DNA of 64,000 nucleotides from positions 127,285,420-127,349,419 of the forward strand of contig OY986438.1 of the NCBI GenBank assembly GCA_963920525.1, written 5' to 3'. The notes beneath the pieces are model-generated. The model made no database searches. It worked only from the letters and a program-made list of their open reading frames with translations, and was not told the DNA's origin. The stretch's first letter is position 1; each line of letters starts with the position of its first letter. This DNA comes from Dichetophora obliterata. Its lineage: Eukaryota > Arthropoda > Insecta > Diptera > Sciomyzidae. A program made the position numbers and the translations under genes. Positions 12,576-24,235 of this stretch are shown one piece after another.

Positions 12576-13690
12576 CTAGCTGAACCCGGTGTGCTTCGCT
12601 ACCCCCTCGTTTAAAATAAAATTAAAAGTATTTATATATTTACAAAAATTTATTTATTTAATTTAATTATTGCAATGCTTCGCCTCTTTTTTTATTGTAA
12701 ACCAATTAGAATTCAGCGCTGAATCGCATGTAATTTGCTTCATGCTCCCCCTTTTTATTTTTAGACCAATCAAAAAGCAGCAATTACACAATCAGCTGTT
12801 TCGCAGTCTGTTGTGGGAGAATGAGAATGGGGTTACCCCACTCTCTATTTTAATTAACACGTATTATAAAATCAGCTGTTTTGAAGACAGTGGTAGAAGA
12901 AAGAGAATTGAGCTACCCCACTATTTTAATTAATATGTATTTTAATGATTTTAATGACATGATTTGTGGTATAGCCGTTAATAAACGTAGTAAAAAAGTA
13001 GGTGCAGAAGTGTGCATGGTCGAAAAATATTATCATGTAATAAGTATTCCTGAGTCAAAGCTGAACGCTGTGAAAATTTCAGATCGGTTATCAGGTCCAG
13101 CCTCCAATATATCGCAAACAAAGGGGCGTGCTCCGCCCACTTTTCTTTTGGTACGTATTTCTATTCATGCTAATACCATATATAGCAAATACTGCCGCCG
13201 TTGGTCAAAAAATGCCCAAGATATGACGATTTTAAAATTTGGGTTATATGGGCGAGGCCACGCCCCTTCGTCCACTCACAACTTTATATAGTCAAGAATT
13301 TATTATTTCGTAAGAATATCCTATTGTGAAAATTTAATGATGATCGGTCCAGTAGTTAAGACTATATTGCGATTTTTAATTTTCCTAAAAAGGGGCGTGG
13401 TCCCACCCACTTTTCTCCTGGTACGTATTCCTAACTATGCCTATACCATATGTACCAAATAGCATCAACGTAGGTCAAAAAATGCCCAAAATATGGCGAT
13501 TTAAATTTTTAGGTTATATGGGCAGTGCCACGCCCCTTTGTCAAATAAAAACTTCATATAGCCTTTTATTCTTTCCAGATTCATAGTAAAATGCTGTGAA
13601 AGTTTCAGGAAGATCGGTCCAAGGGTTTGGCCTCCTATAAAGCACAAACAAACAAACAAACAGACAGACATTCATTTTTATATATATAGA
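12576..13690 (-). mobile_element. Helitron, non-autonomous, - strand
   Basis: Read on the - strand it starts TCTATATATATAAAAATG at 13690 and ends ACACCGGGTTCAGCTAG at 12576. It sits between A and T, the Helitron insertion site. The 5' TC, the 3' CTAG and the CCGGG-rich 3' end fit Helitrons. The interior carries about two copies of a 260-bp unit, with ggggcgtg...cgcccac and gggcgaggccacgcccc palindromes near 13128, 13245, 13394 and 13512. It ends in a (caaa)n stretch near 13650. There is no Rep/helicase coding sequence. Confidence 0.8.
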
Positions 13691-13859
13691 TTGAAATCAG
13701 ATTTATTATAATTAAAGTAAAATGGGGCGAAAAAGGGGGATTTGGTAATAAAAAATCTATGGCTACCTTACCTGTAGATAAAAACTATATAAAACTTTAG
13801 GTAAATACATATTACAAAAAAAGTATTTTGTATAGCAAACATTGTTAGTGGTATAAGTA

Positions 13860-14040
13860 AGTATCTGAATTAAAAAAGTGGGCGTAAAAGTGGGCGCGGT
13901 CGAAAAAGTACCCTATTAATCATGCCAGAGTCCCAGTTAAATGCTGTGAAATTTTCAGGAAGATCGGTCCAGAGGTTTGGTCTCCTATAAGGTACAAACA
14001 AACAAATAAACAAACACACATTCCATTTTATATATATAGA
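13860..14040 (-). mobile_element. Helitron 5' fragment, - strand
   Basis: Read on the - strand it starts TCTATATATATAAAATGG at 14040, then (gttt)n, then tataggagaccaaacc and a cgcccac stretch. This matches the start of the neighbouring copy at 13690. Its other end is not clear; it may be the flank of a copy interrupted by that insertion. Between 13691 and 13860 nothing else is recognised. Confidence 0.65.
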
Positions 14041-14933
14041 TAGCTTAAACCCGGCGCGTTGCTGCCGCGGCCCCGTTGCCAAACGCGAATAAAATGTTAT
14101 CAGTGAAACTGTATATGTAAATTGTGGTCGAATACTCAATTCCATGGCTGTGCGACCTATAACTCAAAAGCTGTAGAATTTCTCAAATTTTGATTGCATG
14201 GGAGGTGACACGCCCCCTTGTCCAACGCCATACAAAGTTATCAGTAAAACTGCATGTGTAAATTGAGTTCGAATGCTGAATTCCGAGGCTTTGTTTGCTT
14301 TGTTTGATTGACTCAAAAGCTATTCGATATCGCAAATTTGGGTTGTATAAGAGGTGCCACGCCCCTTTGTCCAACTCCCATAAAATTTTATCAGTAAAAC
14401 GCCACGTGTAAATTGTGGTCGAATTTCGAATTCCAAGGATGTGCGGCCTATAACTCCAAAGCTATTCGATATCGCAAATTTGGGTTGTATGGGAGGTACC
14501 ACGCCCCCTTGTCCAACTCTCACAAAATTTTATCTGCGAAGCGGTACGTGTAAATTGTGGTCGAATACCGAATTCCGAGGCTAAGCGGCTTATAACTCCA
14601 AAGATATTCGATATCGCAAATTTGGGTTGTATAAGAGGTGCCACGCCCCTTTGTCCAACTCCCATAAAATTTTATCAGTAAAACGCCACGTGTAAATTGT
14701 GGTCGAATACCGAATTCCGAGGCTAAGCGGCTTATAACTCCAAAGATATTCGATATCGCAAATTTGGGTTGTATGGGAGGTGCCACGCCCACTGCTAGTA
14801 GGAGGTTGAAATATACTTTACGACCTATTCTCATACCTACAAAATATACATACAAAATTTCATGAAAATCGGTCGAGCCGTTTCGGAGGAGTTCGATTAC
14901 GTACCCCGTGACAGAAGAATTTTATATATTAGA
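14041..14933 (-). mobile_element. Helitron-like element with 142-bp tandem repeats, - strand
   Basis: The - strand 5' end is TCTAATATATAAAATTCTTC at 14933, preceded by A, followed by a conserved segment with CCGAAACGGCTCGACCGATTTT. The 3' end at about 14041 is rich in CGCGCCGGGTTTAAGCTA and abuts the next copy's TCTATA start. Between them about five copies of a 142-bp unit are arranged in tandem; their gccacgcccc cores fall at 14209, 14358, 14500, 14642 and 14783. Each unit holds tttgggttgtatgggaggt and aaattgtggtcgaat. There is no complete open frame. Confidence 0.75.
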
Positions 14934-16890
14934 TATAGCTTATCTTTGCAAATGTATTACTTCAATATTCTAAAATCTTAAACATGCGCTGAGTACGTGA
15001 ATAAGGTACCTTAAGTAACAAAAACTTTCGCTCGCATTAAGCTTTTGCAAATCCTGCTGTTTAAGTGTTAATAAGAGAAACTACAATATTTACACACAAA
15101 ACACATGCACACATACACACTATGATATTAATGCTTGATCCAAGAAAAGCTTCAACGTTCTGATGTTGTCGGAGCAATCATAACACCTGCTTTGTTTTTA
15201 ATATTCTTGTTGATATTTTCTTTTCTTTATTGTTATTTTTCCTTAAGATTAGCAGTATTTAACACACACACCTACACGCAACATCTTCATGACAACAAAT
15301 GCATATCCTTTGCAAGGATATTTGGTTGTGTTTTTCCGACGAGCTAGCTACAAGCAAGGCTTAAAGATGCTTCAACTTTTGTTCTTCTTATTTTTCTTTA
15401 ACAAAATGGAAAACATGATTTAAAATTTTTTTTATATATAAAATGTACCTATGTATGCCAAACAAAAGCCTTTTTGAACACATCCTGTTTTAAATACCTT
15501 GTTTGAGCTTTTATTGAGATATGTTCAGTTTTTTTGCTCTAGGGGCCAAGAAATTTTTATATTATCTAATAAAAAAAACCTCTATTGTAAAGCACAAATA
15601 TGTTTTAATGTTGAGATATAAATGTTTAGGCAATTACTTAAACAAATTTGTATTCTATAGTTCATAGTAATTTTATAGCTTTTATTTAAAAATTTAATTT
15701 TAAAAATTACTATACTATTCACATGAGCTGGAGTTAAAGTTTTCTTCAAAAGAAGAAATTTTAAATCGTGCATAAGTATATTTATTGAAACTATCTAGTC
15801 CATTCAAACTATCTTCGTATGAAGCATTTCTGCATCTTCGGGTGTTTTTTTTTTTTTCTATTTTTGTTATGTTTGGTCAAATAAGTGGATCCAAGTGTGC
15901 AACCGTTGCAAAATATTTTCTGCAAATTTTCAAAACTTTGAATTAAATCTAAAACTTATGAAGTCCAAAACAGATCGAGTAGTTATTTCAATAATCTTTC
16001 ACTATCAACATTTGGTTCAATAAAATATTACCAGGTGTCAAATGGTAAAAACAGCGTTTTCTGGAAAGCTAAAACTAAAACTTTTCCGAATATATTATTT
16101 CGGATTTCCTATAATTAGATCAAAAACAGGTAAAACATGAAATTTTACGTTTCACTAGAGCTGGTTGCGGCCGAGAATGGGTTAAATTTACAATTCAAGT
16201 TGATAGGATCTAATGAATTCAGAAATGGAGACTTTACTCTTAGGCATTTTTCATGATATGTCAATTATCTTCAAACTTGTCAATACAAACTATTATTTTT
16301 TTTCTCTAACTTTACTTTGAGCTACTTCCCATGTTAAACCATCCATGATTTGTTATTTCTTATTTACTAGAGTTCAAAATCTCACACAATCAAGTAGCAG
16401 CTGTTTATAACGAAAAAAAAAACAAAATATCTTAATTTTGTTTTTGCTTGACAATGTTTTTTGATTGTCTTCTTTTCAATTTGTTGAGTTGATGGCTATC
16501 AGCGAAGCTTTTCCGATTAGATTTCTTTGTATTGGATTCGGAGCGATTGATGTTCACGCTTGAAGGACGCCACGTTAAAGCTGCACTCTAAAAAATAAAT
16601 GTAAAATTAATATAATTATAAAAGTAATATCTCTTTGAAATTCTAATTTTACTATTAATCTTTTATTGATCTTTGAGTATTTACCATTAAACACTTTTCT
16701 TAGGAAAATTAAGCAATAAATGTTGACTTTTTCAGCAGTATCAACTGCAAAGCATTATATTACTACAAAAATTGAACTAATGAATCAGATGTTAAATATT
16801 GAACTTGTACAATATTTTCAGCAGATGTTCAGTCGACTCTGCTTGGGAACGTTTACTATGTGGACCAATTCAAATGCTACTTTACATGTA
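14934..16890. other. Intron sequence, no gene or element recognised
   Basis: About 2 kb of AT-rich sequence with short CA-rich patches near 15090-15120 and 15263-15290. The open frames here are hydrophobic, low-complexity translations with no motif. This may be original single-copy intron. Confidence 0.5.
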
Positions 16891-17201
16891 ATCCTCCCTG
16901 CTTCCCCCTGAAAAACACGATGGTTGCAAATGAAGTAATTAGAATCCTAGAAAGTCCAAGAATTGTCCAAAATGACCCGGTTCTGCTCGAAAATCCGGTT
17001 TTCGGAGAGTAATTTTAGATGAAATGTATTTCAGTTCTCCTAATGCATTTCAAAATTACCAAAAAAAAAACAAAAGTACCTGCTTCTATGTTAAACTCGA
17101 TGCAGAATCTGGTTCCGAACTTAAATTTGCGGTACAGTGAAGTCCGGTCCCAATAAACTTAACATTTTAAAATTTTTTCATATTTTTTTATTCATGTTAG
17201 T

Positions 17202-18017
17202 TAGGGCGGGTCGATTTAAAAATCGCCCATTGCTCAGGGAAAATAGTATTCTAGGGATCAAAATAAGAAACTTTGCATGGGGAGCTATACCTCTAAAACA
17301 AATTCTAATGCCCCAACTTTTGACTTTTGTCCCGTAGGGTCAAATTTTGAAAAATCCCTCTTTGATCCATTTAGAGTGCCCCAATCGAGTCCAAATGTAT
17401 GACCGACGCCTACTAACTTTAGAGGGCCGATCCACCCATGCCGCTACTGGCCCATTTCGCTGATTTTTTCATGTAAAGTGCCAAAAATGGTGATTTTTGA
17501 AGAGTTTGTATGGGGAACCCCCAGGGGTCTTCCAGGGGTGTGCCACTGGCATGGGTGGATCGGCCGTCCAAAGTAAGTGGGGGCCGGTCATACATTTGGA
17601 CTCGATTGGGGCACTCTAAATGGGTCAAAGACCCAACTTTTGACTTTTGTCCCGTAGGGTCAAATTTTGAAAAATCCCTCCTTGACCCATTTAGAGTGCC
17701 CAATCGAGTCCAAATGTATGACTGACCCCCACTAACTTTAGAGGACCGACCCATGCCAGTGGCACACTCCCTGGATCCCCCATGGGGGGTTTCCCATGCA
17801 AACATTTAAAAAAATCACCATTTTTGGCACTCTTAATGGGTCAAAGAGGGATTTTTCAAAATTTGACACTACGGGAAAAAATTCAAAAAATTGGGGCATT
17901 AGAATTCGTTTTAGAGGTATAGTTCCTCGGGAAAAGTTTCTTATTTTGATCCCTAGAATACGATTTTCACTGAGCAATGGGCGATTTTTTCGCCTCCCCA
18001 CAAATCGACCCCGTCTA
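17202..18017. mobile_element. 816-bp palindromic hAT-type element nested in the foldback
   Basis: The element starts TAGGGCGGGTCGATTT and ends AAATCGACCCCGTCTA. It is flanked by identical 8-bp duplications ATGTTAGT (17194-17201 and 18018-18025). The right arm of the host foldback keeps the unoccupied site with one copy (actaacat, 20356-20363). The interior is a chain of inverted segments: gcccattgctcag, gatcaaaataagaaac, tttgacccatttagagtgcc, gtccaaatgtatgac and gccactggcatgggtgg all occur in both orientations. There is no coding capacity. The 8-bp duplication points to the hAT group. Confidence 0.88.
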
Positions 18018-20012
18018 ATGTTAGTCCTTTGCATTGATCTAGGACATTTTTTTCAAAATTAATCAATGCATTATTTCAGCCCACTTTATGGTAATAATAA
18101 TAAAAAAAATTAAGAGAGTAAAATTTTTGTAAAAGCCTAAACTCTAAGTTTAAGTAATAAGTAATAAGTTCAATGGGCCTTAGAGCGTATCGAAAAATTT
18201 AGATTGTATTCTAAGATGTCTCAAATCTCCCAAAAAAATTTAGGAAAAAATAAGGATGTCTTCCTTTCCCGCAAGAACAAAGATGTTTTAAAAAAAAACC
18301 CAAAAAAAATCACGACCTCAAAATGCTTTGATTTTTTAATAAAAACTACATGTGTCTTAAGGTAAAAGTAAATAAAGACTTTAACTAACAATATCCTGCC
18401 AAACGCAATGCCATTCTCTATTTTTACTCGCATGGTCCTGTGTGAAGGATATTCGAATCTAAAGGTACACTCGAGGAAGCACAAAATTTTTGATTGCTAT
18501 CTCATTGTCTTAATTTTGGCGATTTTGATTATAGTGTTGACGTACGTTTTTCTTAGATTTGACATATTAATAATTTGCATATAAAGTTTATTTTGCATAT
18601 GCATTTTCTTATTTTGAAGAAATATATACTTGAATAGAATTTTTTAACTTTTTCAACAAAAAAAATAATGTAAGGTTTTATATCACGGACACCATAAGCG
18701 GTACCAAAAATTATTTCCTTAATTTAGATTCCTTAAATATTTCTGAACAACTGTGTCCAAAAATATCAATTTACAACACCTGGTTAAGAACAAAAATTTT
18801 TCTCCTATTTCAATTTTTTTAAAAAAATTTCTCTCTCGAAAATTGTATTATTTCATTTAACCATAGTCCTACGTTGGTGTAGAAAACTAAATTTTTTTTA
18901 AAATTTTTATATATTTCCAAAACCGTTTAGTTTTGTGATCCAATCTTATATGATTTTTATTTTATGCTAAGTGTGAACAGAAATCATTTTCCTTGTAGTA
19001 TTGCAATTATAATAATTCTTCAAAATATTTAAAAACTTAAATTCCTCATCTACAACTCAAAGTGGGATTATGGTGTTTTTCTCAACGTAGGACTACGGCT
19101 AAACACCTCAACTCAGCATTCACAGAAATATTACACTAAAATTTTGAGCTTCTGAGCTTGCCATTCGAAGGGTCTCAATTTACTTAACGAATGTTGTTTA
19201 AGAAAGTGTTTTAATGAAATAATGATCATCAAGGAGATATGAATAAAATTGTTACATTTCATGCTTAAAGTAACTTTTATTAAATATCAAAATAGACAAA
19301 AACATCGTGGCCTTTTCCTACTGTTTTCAAAAAGATATTTTTAGACAAGGTTTTGTTCAAAAATATTTGCAGAATCCGAATTTAAAAAATTATCATTGGT
19401 TCCACGTCTGATGCCCGAGACTTAAAACCTTATATTCATTAATTTGTAAAAGTTAAAAATTTGCGTTCAAGTACACATTTCTCCAAAACAGGAAAATGCA
19501 TATGCCAAAAATATGCAAATTATTAGTTCGCCAAGTTTAAGGAAAACATTAACACTGTAATCATTATCACAAAAGTTACACAATCAGATAACAATTAAAA
19601 GTTCTGTCCTATCTCGAGTGTACCTTTAGATTCGAATATCCTTCATACAGGACACTGTGGGTAAGAACCAAGAGTTGCATCGTGTTTGCCAAAATATTGT
19701 TAGTTTAAGTCTTTATTATGTCTTATTAAGACTTATGTAGTTTTTTTCACAAAAATTAAAGCATTTTGAGATCGTGAATTTGGACACTGCTTCAGAAAAC
19801 TGCCAAAATCAAAAACGTCTAACAAGCTTCCATCATTTTAAATTCCGTCGATGTTTCGAAATTAAGAATTGATAATTTCGTTGCATCGAATACTGAACGA
19901 TTTTTCCACTCATTGGTTGTGAATGATTTGAGTGATGATGATAGCATGAGTTTTTTGAAAATCTATATAAGTTGTTGGATTACAAATTAAAAATACTTGC
20001 GAGAAGTAGAAG

Positions 20013-20195
20013 TCGCCAAAAACAGTTAACGATGCTGCTGAGAGAGCAATAAATCTTATGTCGAGATACAACGATAAAGTGACGTCATTGGAAGCGGTAA
20101 AACAGGCTCTACTTCACGTGTTAGAAGACCATTCGGTGCAACAAAAAGTAAATGTTTCTGAACGCATGCAGCAAAAGAAAATCCATTCACAATGA
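20013..20195 (+). pseudogene. Transposase-like C-terminal remnant
   Basis: This frame reads SPKTVNDAAERAINLMSRYN, then DKVTSLEAVKQALLHVLEDH, then a charged tail to a TGA. A damaged stretch just upstream (19890-20010) reads LSDDDSMSFLKIY and KYLREVE in other frames. The pattern VNDxAERAxxLxxxYN...Q.LLxVxExH recurs at the C-terminus of a set of transposon-encoded proteins in insects that I remember but cannot name with confidence. It lies only in the right arm of the foldback, so it may be what remains of the element's own gene. It could also be chance. Confidence 0.4.
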
Positions 20196-20677
20196 TTAGC
20201 ATTAATTCCTTTAAAAATCACTATACAAAAAATATCGTATCTCATTCAAAAATAGGTCGATCCTGTTTTAATTTTTTTAAATTATTTTTTCCATAAAGTG
20301 GGCTCAAATAATGCATTTATTAATTTTGAAAAAATGTCCTAGATCAATGCAAAGGACTAACATGAATAAAAAATTATATGAACAAATTTTAAAATGTTGA
20401 ATTTAAATGCGTTTATTGAGACCGGACTTCATTGTACGTCAAATCTAAGTCCAAAATCAGATTTTTCAGCTAGTTTAACATAGAAGAAGATACTTTTGTT
20501 TTTTTTTTGTAAATTTGAAACGTATTTGAAAAATTTGAATACATTTAATTTCAAATTACTCTACGAAAACCGGATTTTTAAACAGAACCGGGCCATATTG
20601 GACCATTCTTGGACTTCCATGAATTCTCATTACTTAATTTGAAATCATCGTGTTTTTTCAGGGGGGACATGGAGGAT

Positions 20678-22764
20678 CTCAGATACTTTAACAAAATCCA
20701 TACAAATATGACCTGGTCTAACGTGTATGGATCATTTTGTAAGAGGTATATAATTTTTAATTGAAAAAGTGTAGCAATAGTTAGTTTTTTAGTAAAAGTT
20801 TTATTATGTTGTAGTATCGTTTGTTGTACAACACAACACAATGGATATATATGAGAAATAACAATTAAATAAAAGTTTATAAAAAATAATGTCTGTGTTT
20901 TATTTATTTTTCTCTTTTGGCTATTCATCGGCAGGAATTTCTTTGTGCAAGTGTTTATTCCTGATGTTGGTGTTTATAGCGTCAATTTAATGAAGGACTG
21001 ACTAGCAGTAAAGATTCATCTAATTTATTTCTGCACGTGCCGTCAAAAATGTGAAGTGTTAAGATGTACTAAATTGTGTTTTAAACCAAGAATGTCAAAA
21101 CTGAGAACATTGCATTTACTAGAATATCAATAAAAATTTAAATTGATTACATCAATTGTAGAAAAAATAAATTCAAGTTGATGAATTTTACTAACATGAG
21201 AGTAGTAATTTTGTAATGGTACTACATAGATGCTAGCAATGGATGTTTAATTTTGCTGCATAACCAATATTTTTTCATTAATATTGCTACATATTTAACT
21301 CAAACTTAAACACTATTTGTTGAAAAGTCGCAATACTGTTGCCTACAAGTATTGTATTAAAATTCAACAACATTTTTTAGAGTGTGGTTTTGCTTTCGAA
21401 AAAACTTTTCTTTGCATTGTGATTTTTATTTTTTTTTTTCTGTACTATATTGATGTTATTGAGCCTTTTTCGAAAAGGTATTATATATATATATATAGCG
21501 AAGAAGGCGCCTTAAACTGGGCTAAGTTTAAATGCTGGAACTATTATTAACAACACCAACCTTAATATAAGCAACAACAGCCGGCCTTAATCAGGAGTAG
21601 TTAGGGCTTTTTGTGAGTTTTTGTTGTAGTTATTGATGCTGTTGCTTCTGTTGTTGTTCACCATTGTGATTCAGGTCAAGTTGAATAATAAAAATGTTGC
21701 ATTTACTGCATTGTAGCAACATTAAGTGTTTCTTTGCTGCAGCAGCAACATTGCAATTCTTATTGTTGTTGTTCTTGTTGTTGCTGCTACTGCTGCTGCT
21801 TCTCTTCCACCAGCTAAATGACGCGCCCAGCTTGGCATAAGCAAGCAACCTTGCTTCAATGGCTCTTACCAATGCCTCCTACAGTTTGCTCCACTATAAT
21901 GAGAATACCTCTCATCACAACTAACACTCAGACTAACCCACCAGCACACTAACACCATCGACACATCCTATACAACGCATAGCACTAAGCACTCTGTCCT
22001 TACAATTTATGACATCCTTTGTGCGGACGAACGCTTTTAAGCATTTTCTTTCTTTCATTTTCTTGCTTCTATTCATGCTGTCTCTCGCTCACGCGCATAC
22101 ACATACACACACACACACACAAACACTCATGCAAACGCAAACTTATACTATTTATGCAAAGCTGCTGTCCTCATTTTCATTGCAAAACATGACATTGGCA
22201 TGGAAAAAAAATGTTGAAAAATCTCCTTTTTAATTAGTAGTGAAAAACTGTGTTTACTGCAGTTCTAAATATGTACTGAATGTGTGTGGGAGTGTGTGTA
22301 TTGTGTTGTGTTAGCCGTGTACTAACAAGCTCACAGAAAACGCACTGTATCTTGTGTTTGTATGTGTGCGTTTGTGTCTCGTGCTAATTGAGTTCGGAAG
22401 TTAATAAACGGGCTGGCGCGCAAACAGAGTGTTTAAAGACGCGCTATAACGAGGCGCTACGCTGCAGCAGCTGCAACTTGTTTGTGTTTTTTCTCTAATT
22501 TTCACCTTGTTTAATTTTCACCTTCAATACCGAGCGCAGTGTTCTGCCTCAGTGGTGCTGGTCTTAAGTCATGTTTACCACAATTCTTTAAATCGCTATA
22601 AGTTGCTTTGCTTAAAAAAAATTATATAGAATTATCTCTAGTAGCTGTTGCCATCGCAACCGTTTCTTTTTATTACAGTTTTACCGCTAGATGTTGTCAT
22701 CGTAACCTTAATTGTTCTTATAATCAAGTAAAGCTTTGCTGTTAAAAAGAGTAAGAAACATATA
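20678..22764. other. Probably single-copy intron, partly G+C richer
   Basis: No coding sequence is recognised. The part from about 21540 to 22560 is clearly less AT-rich than its surroundings and contains short runs such as gctgcagcagcaac and ggcgctacgctgcagcagct. It also holds an interrupted (CA)n tract at 22096-22130 and TG-rich stretches near 22280-22380. No inverted repeats or transposon ends are seen. It is a candidate for retained host regulatory sequence. Confidence 0.4.
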
Positions 22765-23006
22765 GGGTATTCACAAGGTATGCCATCATGTCATATTGTC
22801 CTAACATTTTTCAACTAAAATTTACAAGATAAATAAATGCAACTGAGAAACAGCTGCTTGATTACGACACTTCAATAAACATACTTTTCAGAGTTGTAAT
22901 ATATTAGTACTTTTTTATATTGAAGGCAACAATAAAATGTTTAAGCTAGTGTAAAATCTTAGAACAATATGACATTATGACATGATAACTTACCTTGTGA
23001 ATACCC
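22765..23006. mobile_element. TA-flanked MITE (242 bp)
   Basis: The ends are GGGTATTCACAAGGTA and its complement TACCTTGTGAATACCC. Homology continues inward (atcatgtcatattgt near 22785 against acaatatgacattatgacat near 22965). TA dinucleotides flank both ends, as expected for Tc1/mariner-type MITEs. There is no coding sequence. Confidence 0.82.
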
Positions 23007-23008
23007 TA

Positions 23009-24059
23009 ATTGTAATAAATTAATATTTATCAACTGTGCTTTTTACTTATCATTACTTACACAGTCCAACAACCAAAATATATTTATATCACAAAATTTG
23101 ATCAATTCTTGCAGAGAATATAAAAATATTACAAGTGAATCAACGTTAAAAATGTTTGCGTCTGAGATTAAGTAATTTTTTTTTAGTCTTACGCGACCCT
23201 TTTCAAAATAGTGAAAAATAGCACCCCAGTGGAAATTCTCTTAGGAAAAGTAAAAAAAAAAATAAATAGGAAATCCTCATTTCGAACGTGACGTGTTTCT
23301 AACATTTTTTTAAAAATTCCACAATTTCTGCCCTTCTAAGCAACTTCAAATCTTTGCTCATATTTAGTTTAAATGAAGCAAATATTACTTGTAATAAAAT
23401 CATCATACCATTCCTTTAGTTAACCAAGGAAGTTATTGTATGACTTCCAATAACTTTTTCTTTAATAACATATATTTTTTTTCTCAATTATGGAGAACTG
23501 TTAGGCAATAGTTTTTTCAAGCATTTATAGGCTTGTTTTAATTTTAAAAAAACTGTAGAGCAAATAAGCTATTTTTGAACATCAATTGTTCAAAACTAAA
23601 GTTTAACTATGCGTTTTTCAAATCAAGTTTTGCCTAATTCAGTTTTAATTGCTTAACAAAATTTATTAAGTCAATAACTAATTATAGCTAAGCAAATAAT
23701 TGCTTCAGTAAAAAAATTTGTTTTTTAATTCGTAAATATACTCGTTTGAGAAAAAGATTCCAAATACGGAAACCTCTTATAGCAAATCACATCGTGACTT
23801 GCTGATTTGCATTAAAGCAAAATATTTGCTCCAATTCAAGCTAATTTATTTGCTGCAAGCATTAAAAATTTTGTGTTCTCTAAGAAGCCATTATTATAAA
23901 TCTTTAATAGCATATTTTCAAATCAAATTATAATATCAGAAGTCATAAATATACTGGTTGGTAGAAAAGTAAAGTTGGTAGAAAAGTACTAAAGGTTATT
24001 AGAAGAATCAAAATAAATGGGCCATTTTTATTTTTCATCTTTCATTTGAACACACAAGA
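23009..24059. other. Intron sequence, nothing recognised
   Basis: AT-rich sequence without a recognisable gene or clear transposon end. Confidence 0.45.
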
Positions 24060-24134
24060 AATTTTATTTCGTTCTGTTAATTCATTCTTTGTGTACAAGC
24101 CATTTTAAGTTGACGTGTCAGTGTATTTTTTCCA

Positions 24135-24235
24135 ATGGAAAAGCCAAATATCGTGCAATGATAAAATTCTTTGTTTTGAAAGGCTTGTCAGCAACAGAAA
24201 TTCATACAAAAATGGTGAAAATGTTGCTGGCATGG
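24135..24235 (+). pseudogene. mariner transposase N-terminal fragment
   Basis: Sequence after the ATG at 24135 reads, with one frameshift, MEKxKYRAMIKFFVLKG and LSATEIHTKM. This is the start of a mariner transposase (MEKxEYRxVIKxxxLKGLxxxEIHxxL), which forms the first helix-turn-helix. The similarity stops abruptly at about 24230 in a G-rich stretch (gtccacagggggaaaggggag). No terminal repeats were found. It is a 5' scrap, unrelated in position to the larger mariner at 38067. Confidence 0.6.

Larger units (their letters stand above)
16891..20677. mobile_element. Large foldback element (about 3.8 kb)
   Basis: The left arm starts atcctccctgcttccccctg at 16891; the right arm ends at 20677 with the complementary ggggggacatggaggat. 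The arms match along much of their length: cccggttctg and aaatccggttttcg near 16980 against 20580; accggacttc near 20430 against gaagtccggtcc near 17140; tgcaaaggactaac near 20350 against 18020; and an inner pair 18360-18480 against 19610-19730 (gatattcgaatctaaaggta). A further weaker pair lies near 18595 and 19490 (gcatatgcattttc). The left arm carries the insertion at 17202-18017. The right arm carries a coding remnant at 20013-20195. Target-site duplication of the whole unit is not clear. Confidence 0.75.

Noticed and set aside
17419..18062. Several overlapping open frames with shared peptides on both strands
   Set aside because: They are products of the inverted modules of the 816-bp palindromic element and are mirrored translations, not genes.
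21630..21872. Open frame rich in Asn, Gln and Lys on the - strand
   Set aside because: It arises from simple (caa/gtt) repeats in the intron and has no start context or motif.
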